Part shown: positions 17,308 through 25,732 of the stretch, piece by piece | Position numbering within the stretch: position 1 is the stretch's first letter | Layout: the number at the start of each line of letters is the position of its first letter | Assembly: GCA_964501185.1 (NCBI GenBank) | Contig: CAZCRT010000025.1 | Location: 1-47,323, forward strand | From: BS150m-G50 sp964501185 [NCBI: uncultured Bacteroidia bacterium] | GTDB lineage: Bacteria > CAIWAD01 > BS150m-G50 | Reading direction: 5' to 3' | DNA: 47,323 nucleotides | The notes under the pieces: generated by a model | Database searches by the model: none | Told to the model about the DNA's origin: nothing | The model's input: only the letters and a program-made list of their open reading frames with translations | Program-made: the position numbers and the translations under genes

Positions 17308-18615
17308 CTAGAGCGCTTCCCACCGGTCGTTAACCAGACCCTCGATGATTCGCTGGCCGCGATGCCCTGCCAGGGGATGCGGACGGGCTGCAAACTCTTC
17401 TGCCAGCCGTACCGCTTCCACATCAGTAGCGGTGCCGCTTTCCTTCGCGTTCTCCAGAATACGTCCGGTAAGGTCAGGGATACCATACTCCCAGCCCTCA
17501 GAGAAATGACGCAGGAAATCGGTATCCTCCGGAACATATCCGTTCTGTTCATTGGCACAATTGACAATGCCCATCCGGTTGGCCAGAAAATCGGGAACAT
17601 AAGTGATACCATGCTTCACCAGCAGAGGGCCGTCGTTTACCGGGTCCCGCAGTTGATTATTCGCAGCACCGCAGACGATTGCCGCCTTAAAATCTGGAAT
17701 TGTATCACAATTCAGGGTACCCCCGGTAGCACATGGTGAAACGATATCCACCTCCTCCGTCAGTATCCTGTTATCATCATGGTTCACCAGACGCAGCTCG
17801 AGACGGGGATCGGAGATTTCCCGGACTACCTGCTCCCGGCGCAGTTCATCTACATCGGCAGCGATGATTCGTGATACGCCACCCTCCAGCAGATAGCGAA
17901 TCATCGGAATACCGACATTCCCGTAACCCTGGACAGCGATAGTCTTTCCCAGCAGGCTCCCCATTTCCATTGTGGCCAGAGCTGCTTCCATGGCACAGAC
18001 AACTCCACGCGCAGTTGGAACAGAGGGATTGCCACTACCGCCCAGTTCAGCAGGTATGCAGGTAGTGAAGCGAGAACGGGCAAACAGCTGAGCCATGTCT
18101 TCGGTATTTACACCAGCATCCTCCGCCGTCACATAACAACCCCGCAGCGATGTCATCAGATCTCCATACTCCCGAAACAACTGCCTGCGAAACTCCGGAT
18201 CGCGATGTGATGCATTATCCGGCCGAGCGATTACTCCCTTGCCACCACCCCACCAGAGCCCCGCCAGCGCGTTCTTGTGGGTCATCCCCTTTGCCAGCCT
18301 GATACCATCCAGCAGATAGTCGCGCAGATTCTCATAACGCCAGAAACGTACTCCGCCAGCTGCCTGCCCCCGTACCGTGTTGTGTATAAAGGCACCCTGC
18401 AACGCACCTGTTTTCAGGCCAATCTGTAGAAATATTCCTTCATGCCGCTGGTAGTCAATGCGATCATCCTGCATCCACTCTGCAATCTCCTGCATGAATG
18501 GATGTGATACTTTTACAACCTGATCTGCAGGATCCCATACCCACCAGACACGTTCAGTATCATGAGTACGCATTGTCTCGATAAATCCGGCAATTCCACC
18601 GTCCAGCAACTTCAT
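17308..18615 (-). CDS. Glu/Leu/Phe/Val dehydrogenase family oxidoreductase
   Basis: 435-residue NAD(P)-dependent amino-acid dehydrogenase performing reversible oxidative deamination. Visible residues: K114 in GMTHKNAL (substrate carboxylate), catalytic K126 in WWGGGKGVI, D166 in TAEDAGV, and the Rossmann loop GYGNVG at 230-235. The short GGGKGVI segment and overall length fit leucine or branched-chain amino-acid dehydrogenases as well as glutamate dehydrogenase, so substrate is left open. AGGAG lies 7 nt before the ATG. The SDR gene ends 33 nt upstream in the same direction, so they are probably co-transcribed. The divergent IcmF operon handles branched acyl-CoA, which would suit a branched-chain substrate. 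Confidence 0.85.
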   Translation of the reverse strand: MKLLDGGIAGFIETMRTHDTERVWWVWDPADQVVKVSHPFMQEIAEWMQDDRIDYQRHEGIFLQIGLKTGALQGAFIHNTVRGQAAGGVRFWRYENLRDYLLDGIRLAKGMTHKNALAGLWWGGGKGVIARPDNASHRDPEFRRQLFREYGDLMTSLRGCYVTAEDAGVNTEDMAQLFARSRFTTCIPAELGGSGNPSVPTARGVVCAMEAALATMEMGSLLGKTIAVQGYGNVGIPMIRYLLEGGVSRIIAADVDELRREQVVREISDPRLELRLVNHDDNRILTEEVDIVSPCATGGTLNCDTIPDFKAAIVCGAANNQLRDPVNDGPLLVKHGITYVPDFLANRMGIVNCANEQNGYVPEDTDFLRHFSEGWEYGIPDLTGRILENAKESGTATDVEAVRLAEEFAARPHPLAGHRGQRIIEGLVNDRWEAL

Positions 18616-18648
18616 ATCCAGCTCCTGCTATTCGGAACAAAATCTGTA

Positions 18649-19368
18649 TTACATATCTTCCGGCTCAGTTGTTACCGTCAGGATTTCTCCTGTCGGGAGT
18701 TTACGGGTCAGTAACCGCAACAATCCTGTGTGCAGGGCTCCCAGGCCCTTCTGACTGTCTTCAGCGGTCAGCGGCTCCTGTAAGCCAACCGCTCCACTGT
18801 TCGATTCATCAGGCAACAGTCGCTCCAATGCCAGCCCGTACACTCTCAGAGCAGCTCCCAGTTCTTCTGCCTGCAATTGCGTCAGTTTCCGGGCTGCCAG
18901 CCGGGAAAGGCCATAGGGGGTGAATCCGCCACCATAATTCCGGTCACGGGCATCAAGGAGATTGATGATTGTGCCGTGGAAACTGTTCAGGAGGTTCGAG
19001 TGTAGCTGTTGTACTATCAGCGCGGGTACAGCCACATGCAGGTGATAGAAATCCAGATAGTCCTGGCGGGTGATATCAGCTCTGTTGCGCCGGTAAAAAA
19101 TTGAGGCGTTGTTGATAAGCAGATTGAGAGTCGCTCCTGCCGGGATTGTATCACATACCTTTTGCAACCCGGTAGCTGTCGTCAGGTCCGCCTGAACAAT
19201 TGACAACGCTACACCTTTTCGCTGCAGGCTGTCCAACTCGGAATGGCTATGACGGTAATGGGCGATAACACGGAACCCCTGCCGTAGCAGTGTTTCAACC
19301 AGGAAGAGGCCGATACGACGACCGGCACCGGTTACCAGAGCGGTTGGGGTTGTGACGTCTCCACTCAT
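18649..19368 (-). CDS. SDR family reductase, pteridine reductase/FolM-like
   Basis: 239-residue short-chain dehydrogenase. I start at the ATG at 19368 because it places the Rossmann strand at residue 9 as in the family; an upstream TTG would add 18 residues without a ribosome site. TGAGRRIG at 13-20 is the glycine motif with the RR typical of NADPH-using pteridine/dihydrofolate reductases; NNAS is at 86-89. The catalytic position usually Ser is Asp139 (LLDARD), as in FolM. The YxxxK motif reads Y152-G-L-S-R156 (codon CGG), so the catalytic Lys is Arg. A role in tetrahydropterin or folate reduction is an inference. It lies just upstream of the dehydrogenase gene. Confidence 0.75.
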   Translation of the reverse strand: MSGDVTTPTALVTGAGRRIGLFLVETLLRQGFRVIAHYRHSHSELDSLQRKGVALSIVQADLTTATGLQKVCDTIPAGATLNLLINNASIFYRRNRADITRQDYLDFYHLHVAVPALIVQQLHSNLLNSFHGTIINLLDARDRNYGGGFTPYGLSRLAARKLTQLQAEELGAALRVYGLALERLLPDESNSGAVGLQEPLTAEDSQKGLGALHTGLLRLLTRKLPTGEILTVTTEPEDM

Positions 19369-19486
19369 GTTTTCACTGTTTATGGGCGTTGTCTGAAGAA
19401 GTGTGGGTATAGTTGATATCAACAGGGAAAATGAGGGACACTCCCCGCTTCGGTCTCAAGAATTGAAGTCCCGACAAGCCGTTAGA

Positions 19487-19957
19487 TCATCGTTCCAGAT
19501 CGATATAATACCAGTCGTATTCGTCGGACCAATCATCAGGAATGGGTGCCAGCCGGGTAAACTGCGCTTTTTGCAAAGCTCCTGCAGCTGCGGCGTTTTC
19601 CTGCTCGTTGCGAACCAGAATTCGCTTAACTTTTTTCATCTTTTTCTTCACCTGATCAACAAGCAGTCGCAGCATTTCACTGCCATAGCCCTCACCACGC
19701 GCTTCATTTGAAACTATCATATGAGCGAACTCTACCTCAAGACCATCTGTGTCCAGCCAGATTTCTCCGTAAGCGACTGACTCACCCTCGTTGTTAACGA
19801 GCATGTATTGCAACTGATCCTGCGCTGCCAGCCAATCCTCAAACATGCGGTCAGTAACCTGTGACAGACCGCAGAAATCCTCGGCTACCGCCACTGAATC
19901 AATCCAGCCTGCAATCCACTCCCGATCCAGCGGGTCGTAATATTTCCTCAGTTCCAT
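19487..19957 (-). CDS. GNAT family N-acetyltransferase
   Basis: 156-residue cytosolic acetyltransferase. The acetyl-CoA pyrophosphate loop is visible as NEARGEGYGSEML at about residues 84-96 (RxxGxG), preceded by the beta-4 strand VEFAHMIV. The following helix is strongly basic (KKKMKK at about 104-109). AAGGAAG lies close before the ATG. The target (amine, protein or small molecule) cannot be assigned. It is the first gene of a possible minus-strand run with the SDR and dehydrogenase genes, with 118 bases between it and the SDR gene. Confidence 0.8.
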   Translation of the reverse strand: MELRKYYDPLDREWIAGWIDSVAVAEDFCGLSQVTDRMFEDWLAAQDQLQYMLVNNEGESVAYGEIWLDTDGLEVEFAHMIVSNEARGEGYGSEMLRLLVDQVKKKMKKVKRILVRNEQENAAAAGALQKAQFTRLAPIPDDWSDEYDWYYIDLER

Positions 19958-20302
19958 AAATTGCTTCCTTACTTGGACTGCTGTAGAGCAGGCTCCACTG
20001 ATGTACCACAGAGCGCTGGCTTGCCGCCAGGCACGACTTCGGCCTCAATTAACAGAGAAACCGATCTAATGTCAATGAAGATGCCCTGAGGCTCTGTAGA
20101 CCGGATGATGTTTTTATACGAATTACCGATTACTGCCAGAAGTGCAGCAAACAGCCTTCTCGCGCTGTATCAAACGGGGCTTTTCCTTGCAAAACAAGGG
20201 GTGAAGGTCTAGTTTAAAAAGATAATAATTGCTTGTAGTGTAAGAGGTTGCGCCAACAGGAGACGCACACTGCAGGTAACATATTCAAACCCTTGAATAA
20301 AC
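19958..20302. other. Non-coding divergent region before the cobalamin genes
   Basis: 345 bases between the divergent GNAT and adenosyltransferase genes, with no gene visible. It must hold promoters for both. One weak candidate on the plus strand is TTGCAA with a 17-nt spacer to TAGTTT. A CAGGAGAC segment at about 20260 recalls the B12 box of cobalamin riboswitches, but the other conserved blocks are missing. A small hairpin CCTTG-CAAAA-CAAGG is at about 20184-20198. Confidence 0.4.
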
Positions 20303-20887
20303 ATGGCATCATCAATCTATACTGGTAACGGCGATAACGGGGAAACCGGTACAGCTGCCGGACAACGTCTGCCCAAAGACGACTCTCTCTTCCATGCCGG
20401 GGGTGGACTGGATGAGCTCTCCGCACAGTGTTCGCTCCTGATCCAGCTGGTCAAAGAGGCGGAATTCCAGCAACAGGAACAGATTATCACCCAGCTGGAA
20501 AAGCTGTTGCAGCTGTTTTTTAAAGCAGGCAGTGATATTTCACTTCAGGCTACCACCCCCACAATCAGCAATACCGATATCGCCTGGCTGGAAACTGCCA
20601 TCGATGGGCTGGACCGTGATCTGCCCCCACTGCGCGAGTTCCTGATGCCGGGAGGTTCCATACTGCTTGCCCGTACCGCAATATGTCGCACAGTTGCCCG
20701 CCGGGTGGAACGTGATACAATCACGGCTGTCCGGGAACACAATCTGCCTGGCATCCTGGTACAACTGCTGAACAGGCTGTCGGATTACCTCTTCATACTG
20801 GAACGCTTCCTGCGTTTTCAGTTTAACCTGCCGGCACAAACTTACGGCAGTTCGATGACAGACAAGGAGTCAAATAGCGATGAGTAA
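20303..20887 (+). CDS. Cob(I)alamin adenosyltransferase, PduO type
   Basis: 194-residue enzyme (ATP:cob(I)alamin adenosyltransferase) making adenosylcobalamin. Family motifs in order: IYTGNGDNGETG at 5-16 (ATP loop, normally YTRTGDxGxT), LDELSAQ at 36-42, FLMPGG then ARTAICRTVARRVER at about 113-136 with the ATP-binding RRxER, and LNRLSDYLF at about 156-164 near the cobalamin pocket. An in-frame stop just upstream leaves only this ATG; no good ribosome site is visible. It overlaps the mutase gene by 8 bases, so the cofactor maker and its user are translationally coupled. PduO-type transferases deliver AdoCbl directly to mutases. Confidence 0.92.
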   Translation: MASSIYTGNGDNGETGTAAGQRLPKDDSLFHAGGGLDELSAQCSLLIQLVKEAEFQQQEQIITQLEKLLQLFFKAGSDISLQATTPTISNTDIAWLETAIDGLDRDLPPLREFLMPGGSILLARTAICRTVARRVERDTITAVREHNLPGILVQLLNRLSDYLFILERFLRFQFNLPAQTYGSSMTDKESNSDE

Positions 20888-23800
20888 CCCTGCAACTACC
20901 AAAAACCAGCTGCGTTTTGTGACCGCCGCCTCTCTTTTTGACGGACATGATGCCGCTATCAATATCATCCGCCGGGTATTACAGGCCAGTGGTACTGAAG
21001 TGATACATCTGGGGCACAATCGCAGCGTGAGTGATATCGTTGATGCAGCCGTACAGGAAGATGCGCATGCAATCGCGGTCTCTTCGTACCAGGGTGGCCA
21101 TGTTCAGTTCTTCAAGTACATGATCGACCTGCTGGCAGAGAAGAATGCCAGCCATATTCGTGTTTTTGGCGGGGGTGGTGGTGTCATCATCCCGGAGGAA
21201 ATTGAAGAACTGGAAAAATACGGTGTGACACGTATCTATTCCCCGGAAGATGGCACCCGCATCGGTATGCAGGGAATCATTGACGATATGCGGATCAAGT
21301 CTGACTACACACTCACCGCCCTCCCTCTTCCCGAGCTGGAAAACCAGGCACTGGCCGGTGATTATCAGGCTGTCGCCCGTTGTATTACTAGCCTGGAAAG
21401 TGGTGAAGAGCACGAAGCGGTTACACAGTTGCTGACGGCCGGAGAACAATCACAGATCCCGATCATTGGTGTCACCGGCACCGGTGGAGCGGGCAAGTCC
21501 TCCCTGGTCGACGAATTGATACGACGTTTCACCAATGATTACACAGATAAGAAAGTGGGGATTATTTCCATAGACCCCTCAAAGCATAAGACCGGTGGTG
21601 CCCTGCTGGGGGACCGTATCCGGATGAATGCTCTCTCCTGTCCACGTATTTTCATGCGCAGCCTGGCGACAAGAGGCAGTGGTTCGGAAGTTTCCGCGAT
21701 AACAAAAGAAGCCCTGCAGATTCTACGTGCTGCTAAGTTTGACCTCATCCTGCTGGAAACCTCCGGCATCGGCCAGGGGGACATGCAGATAGTCCCGTTG
21801 GTGGACTTTTCCCTCTATGTGATGACTCATGAGTATGGTGCGCCCACACAGCTGGAAAAGATCGATATGATCGACTATGCCGACATGATCATACTCAACA
21901 AATTTGAAAAACAGGGGTCAGCGGATGCGCTGCGGGAAGTGAGACGGCAATATCGTCGTTCGCACGAGACCGACTGGGAGATACCGGATGAGAAACTGCC
22001 GATTTATGGCACTGTCGCCAGCCACTTCGACAGCAGGGAAACAGCCTACTACTACCAGGAATTCATTACTCAGCTGAACAGCAAATTCGGAATGGAACTG
22101 CCGCCCAGGCGCTCCCCCGCGATTCCTGTTGAAGAGAGCAGTCAGCAGGAGATAATTCCGGGGAACCGGATTCACTACCTGCGTGAGATTACTGACAGCG
22201 TACGCAGCTACAAACAGACAGCCCGCAGTCAATCAGAAATCGCTCGCAACATCTGGCACCTGCGCACCACAAAGCAGCTTCTGCCGCAGGATGACAACGA
22301 ACACACACATCTGGAACAGGCTTTTCAGGACTGGCAGCAGAAACTGGAACCGGCCAATCGTGAACTGCTTGATGAATGGCCACAGCTGCAGGATCAGTAT
22401 CGTCAGGATGAGTTCGAGTTCACTATCCGCGGCAAGACGCTTAAGGAACCACTCTTCAGCACTTCTCTTTCGGGTACCCGCGTTCCCCGGATTGCGGTTC
22501 CCGACTGGGAAGATGATGGTCAGACCCTTAAATTTCTATTACTTGAAAACCTGCCCGGCCGCTTTCCTTTCACAGCAGGAGCCTTTCCTTTCAAGCGGCG
22601 TGGTGAGGAGCCGAAAAGGCAATTTGCCGGTGAAGGACCGCCCATCCGCACAAACAGGCGTTTCCATTACCTCTGCAAGGACGATCCTGCCAAACGCCTT
22701 TCCACTGCCTTTGATTCGGTCACACTCTATGGTGACGATCCACATACCCGCCCGGATATCTATGGCAAGGTGGGGGAGAGTGGCGTCAGTATCTGCACGC
22801 TGGACAATGTAAAGACACTGTATAACGGCTTCGATCTCACTTCTCCCAACACATCTGTTTCGATGACAATCAACGGCCCGGCACCAATTATGCTGGCCAT
22901 GTTTCTGAATTGCGCCATCGATCAGGAGGTGGACAGGTTTGAGGAGAGCAAAGGGCGGAAACCGAATGACTCGGAGCAGGAGGAAATCAGGAAACACACA
23001 TTGCACACTGTACGTGGAACAGTCCAGGCTGACATTCTCAAAGAGGATCAGGCGCAGAATACCTGCATTTTCTCAATCGACTTCTCACTGAAGATGATGG
23101 GTGATATTCAACAGTACTTTGTAGACGAGTCGGTGCGCAACTACTATTCTGTTTCCATCAGCGGCTACCACATCGCTGAAGCTGGCGCTAATCCCATCAC
23201 CCAGCTGGCTTTCACACTCGCCAACGGCTTCACCTACCTCGAGTACTATCGCAGCCGGGGTATGCATGTCGATACATTTGCACCCAATCTGTCATTCTTC
23301 TTCTCCAACGGCCTCGATCCCGAATACAGTGTGATCGGCCGTGTGGCACGCCGCATCTGGTCAGTAGCGTTACGTGACCTTTACGGTGGTAACGAACGTT
23401 CCCAGAAACTGAAGTATCACATTCAGACATCCGGGCGCTCCCTCCATTCACAGGAGATGCAGTTCAACGATATCCGCACCACGTTGCAGGCACTGCTGGC
23501 GATTTACGACAATTGCAATTCGCTGCACACCAATTCTTACGATGAAGCAGTAACCACGCCCAGTGAAGAAGCGGTCCGCCGGGCCATGGCCATCCAGATG
23601 ATCATCAATCGCGAATTCGGCAACACCAGAAACGAGAACATGCTGCAGGGCTCCTTTATCATGGAGGAACTTACCGAGCTGGTCGAAGAAGCTGTCCTTG
23701 ATGAATTCCTGCGGTTGAACGCGCGTGGCGGGGTACTGGGAGCTATGGAGCTGCAGTATCAACGCAGTCGTATCCAGGAAGAATCGATGTACTATGAATT

Positions 23801-24116
23801 GCGCAAGGAGAGTGGCGAACTGCCGATCATAGGTGTCAACACCTACCTCAACCCGAAAGGGGAAAGCGAGGAAACGGAAGAGCTACACCTTGCCCGTGCT
23901 ACAGCGGAGGAGAAGCAATCACAACTTGACCATGTGGGTGAATTCCAGCAGCGTGATCCTGAAACCACTGCTGAGAAGTTGCTGCAGCTGCGGCAGGTTG
24001 CACTGGATGGTGGAAATATCTTCGCTGAGTTAATGGAGACGGTGCGCTACGCCTCGCTCGGACAGATCACCCACACACTGTTTGAAGTGGGTGGACAATA
24101 CCGCCGGAGCATGTAG
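20880..24116 (+). CDS. icmF: Fused isobutyryl-CoA mutase IcmF
   Basis: 1078-residue AdoCbl-dependent mutase interconverting isobutyryl-CoA and n-butyryl-CoA, and possibly related branched acyl-CoAs. Three parts: an N-terminal B12-binding domain (about 12-140) with the cobalt-ligand His in DGHDAA (H23); a MeaB-like GTPase chaperone (about 190-420) with Walker A GTGGAGKS (200-207), ETSG near 293 and NKFEKQG at 340; and a C-terminal TIM-barrel mutase domain with SVSISGYHIAEAGANP, HIQTSGRSL and NTYLNP. This B12-G-protein-barrel order is diagnostic of IcmF rather than methylmalonyl-CoA mutase. AAGGAG lies about 10 nt before the ATG. It is coupled to the adenosyltransferase. Whether it prefers isobutyryl- or pivalyl/isovaleryl-CoA cannot be decided by eye. 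Confidence 0.95.
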   Translation: MSNPATTKNQLRFVTAASLFDGHDAAINIIRRVLQASGTEVIHLGHNRSVSDIVDAAVQEDAHAIAVSSYQGGHVQFFKYMIDLLAEKNASHIRVFGGGGGVIIPEEIEELEKYGVTRIYSPEDGTRIGMQGIIDDMRIKSDYTLTALPLPELENQALAGDYQAVARCITSLESGEEHEAVTQLLTAGEQSQIPIIGVTGTGGAGKSSLVDELIRRFTNDYTDKKVGIISIDPSKHKTGGALLGDRIRMNALSCPRIFMRSLATRGSGSEVSAITKEALQILRAAKFDLILLETSGIGQGDMQIVPLVDFSLYVMTHEYGAPTQLEKIDMIDYADMIILNKFEKQGSADALREVRRQYRRSHETDWEIPDEKLPIYGTVASHFDSRETAYYYQEFITQLNSKFGMELPPRRSPAIPVEESSQQEIIPGNRIHYLREITDSVRSYKQTARSQSEIARNIWHLRTTKQLLPQDDNEHTHLEQAFQDWQQKLEPANRELLDEWPQLQDQYRQDEFEFTIRGKTLKEPLFSTSLSGTRVPRIAVPDWEDDGQTLKFLLLENLPGRFPFTAGAFPFKRRGEEPKRQFAGEGPPIRTNRRFHYLCKDDPAKRLSTAFDSVTLYGDDPHTRPDIYGKVGESGVSICTLDNVKTLYNGFDLTSPNTSVSMTINGPAPIMLAMFLNCAIDQEVDRFEESKGRKPNDSEQEEIRKHTLHTVRGTVQADILKEDQAQNTCIFSIDFSLKMMGDIQQYFVDESVRNYYSVSISGYHIAEAGANPITQLAFTLANGFTYLEYYRSRGMHVDTFAPNLSFFFSNGLDPEYSVIGRVARRIWSVALRDLYGGNERSQKLKYHIQTSGRSLHSQEMQFNDIRTTLQALLAIYDNCNSLHTNSYDEAVTTPSEEAVRRAMAIQMIINREFGNTRNENMLQGSFIMEELTELVEEAVLDEFLRLNARGGVLGAMELQYQRSRIQEESMYYELRKESGELPIIGVNTYLNPKGESEETEELHLARATAEEKQSQLDHVGEFQQRDPETTAEKLLQLRQVALDGGNIFAELMETVRYASLGQITHTLFEVGGQYRRSM

Positions 24117-24119
24117 CTG

Positions 24120-24887
24120 ATGAAGAAACTACTCCTGCTGTTACCCCTGATCCTGCTTGCCGCCTGTAGTGAAAGCACACAGGATGAAGATACTACTCCA
24201 CCCGGCGCACCTGAGTTCGAGATCAAAGGCTCAGATACATTACAGGTGGAAACAGGAATAGACGCTGCTGCCAACGGTATTATGTTGCACTGGATACTTC
24301 CCGCGGACCTCGATGGAGACCTGGCCGGTATCCATATCTATCGTTCTTTCAGTCCGGATTCTGTTTTCCAGCCTCTGCTTGAATTCGATCTGCCGCTGCT
24401 GGTACAGTCACCGTTGACTTCGTTTATCGATGATGACAGCGAGGTACTTCCCCTGGAACCGTCAGGTCCACAGCGGTACTGGTACTTCCTGCGTGCGGTT
24501 GACGAAGATGGAAACCAGAGTGCACGCTCTGACACAGCTTCCTACCGGCTCTGGTACTCTGCTGAGAACATTGAACTCCAGCGTGACAGTGTCAGCTACA
24601 AGTGTCATCTGGAACTGTACAACCTGGATCTGGCAATTGAGAGTGTCCTGCTGAAATTCAGCGATGGTCATTTTTTCCGCTGTATCACACTGGCTGAGGA
24701 TCTGCAGCAGATAATGGATTACAACCTGCCGATTGGTGAATTGCCACCGCCCGTGCATCCTGATTCGTTACAACTGCGTGTGGATCTGCTGGTCCAGGAT
24801 GAAATGTCAACTTCAATAACCAGCAATCCCGGTCAGTATCCCCTTTCCGGGTCAGAATCAGAGTGGAAGTTGATCAGTATTCAATAG
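24120..24887 (+). CDS. Putative lipoprotein with fibronectin III-like domain
   Basis: 255-residue predicted lipoprotein. The lipobox LLAAC places the lipidated Cys at 16, followed by an acidic linker. Residues about 28-145 look like a fibronectin type III-type beta-sandwich (TTPPGAPEF, LHWILP, IHIYRS, YWYFLRAVDEDGNQSARSD), a pattern common in FCB surface lipoproteins. The C-terminal 110 residues are not recognisable. It starts 3 nt after the icmF stop and may be transcribed with it, but a functional link to the mutase is not evident. Confidence 0.75.
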   Translation: MKKLLLLLPLILLAACSESTQDEDTTPPGAPEFEIKGSDTLQVETGIDAAANGIMLHWILPADLDGDLAGIHIYRSFSPDSVFQPLLEFDLPLLVQSPLTSFIDDDSEVLPLEPSGPQRYWYFLRAVDEDGNQSARSDTASYRLWYSAENIELQRDSVSYKCHLELYNLDLAIESVLLKFSDGHFFRCITLAEDLQQIMDYNLPIGELPPPVHPDSLQLRVDLLVQDEMSTSITSNPGQYPLSGSESEWKLISIQ

Positions 24888-25029
24888 AAATGAACGTGTG
24901 AAATGGTGATATTCCGGGCAGAAACGGCTTTCTCTTAAGAATTGTAAGGTACAAGTAATTCGCAGCCTGGAACGGCGAGAATGAAATTTTTCTTCTGCAA
25001 AACCATTATTATTGATAAGCTGTTATCAT

Positions 25030-25212
25030 AGCGATTCTGATACAGTGTCGACTTATGGAAACTGTGACAGTTGACTCGTTGTTCAGCAAAGCTTTAGCAC
25101 CTCGATGCCAGGGGCATCGCTTTAGAGTCGCTTTCCAGTGTTTTCAGGAAGTGGCATTTTGCAGCACTGATTCTACCTGGCTCATTGCTCAGACGAAGGA
25201 CCTGGAAATACT
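25030..25212 (+). repeat. Composite structured repeat, copy C (IR1 then IR2)
   Basis: Lies in the 342-base gap 24888-25229, which holds no gene. IR1 arms are AGCGATTCT (25030-25038) and AGAGTCGCT (25124-25132), pairing with one G-U. After 4 nt, IR2 arms are AGTGTTTTCAGG (25137-25148) and CCTGGAAATACT (25201-25212); both differences from perfect complementarity are G-U compatible. Inside IR1 are a palindrome AACTGTGACAGTT and a perfect hairpin CGATGCC-AGG-GGCATCG (25103-25119). GCTTTAGAGTCGCT matches the B-copy arm reading AGCGATTCTAAAGC in reverse. It ends 17 nt before the SLBB gene; the conserved edge AATACTAT could act as a -10 box 18 nt after TTGCTC. Confidence 0.75.
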
Positions 25213-25229
25213 ATATCTGATAGGAGTAC

Positions 25230-25715
25230 ATGAAACGCGATAGTATACTTTTGATCATATTCCTGCAGTTTGTTGTACTGCAAACTGTAGCGCTGGCGGC
25301 TGCAGGTGACGTCGAGGATCTACAGACCAATCGTGCCGCAGAGTACTTCCTCGGCAGCCAGGATGAGCTGCTGATCAAGGTAAACGTATGGGGCCGGGTG
25401 CTGAAACCGGGGCAGTATAACATACCCTCCGGAACCAATCTGATTGAACTGCTTTCCGCGGCAGGGGGGCCGGTATCACGGGCTCGTCTGAGCAGTGTGC
25501 GACTGGTGCGCAACTATCGTGGCGAGGAGAAGATCATCGACATCAACATCAAGCGCTACCTGAAAACCGGCAATCCGAACCTTATCCCGGAACTGATGCC
25601 GGGCGATACGATTATTGTCTCCGGTTCCGTTGCGCAATTGCTGGCATCCAGCGTACAGGTTTTTTATCAACTAGCCGTTATTCTGAATGTTTATCTTCTG
25701 TCCAGAAAGCTCTAA
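25230..25715 (+). CDS. SLBB-domain exported protein
   Basis: 161-residue envelope protein. Signal peptide or anchor at residues 5-25 (cleavage near ALAAAG), one SLBB (soluble-ligand-binding beta-grasp) domain at about 50-130 (VWGRVLKPGQY, SAAGGPV, MPGDTIIV), and a hydrophobic C-terminal helix at about 134-157. SLBB domains are normally attached to the Wza-type polysaccharide export domain; here that domain is absent. AGGAG lies 4 nt before the ATG. The outer-membrane barrel gene follows after 17 nt, so the two likely act together in export or surface assembly of a polymer, but no capsule genes are nearby. Confidence 0.8.
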   Translation: MKRDSILLIIFLQFVVLQTVALAAAGDVEDLQTNRAAEYFLGSQDELLIKVNVWGRVLKPGQYNIPSGTNLIELLSAAGGPVSRARLSSVRLVRNYRGEEKIIDINIKRYLKTGNPNLIPELMPGDTIIVSGSVAQLLASSVQVFYQLAVILNVYLLSRKL

Positions 25716-25732
25716 GGTAGAGAGGTGATAAG

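Noticed and set aside
20220-20290. Cobalamin riboswitch upstream of the adenosyltransferase/icmF genes, because of a CAGGAGAC segment resembling the B12 box
   Set aside because: The other conserved blocks of the class (the GGTGAAAATCC-like and CCGCAACTG-like segments) are absent and the spacing is too short.
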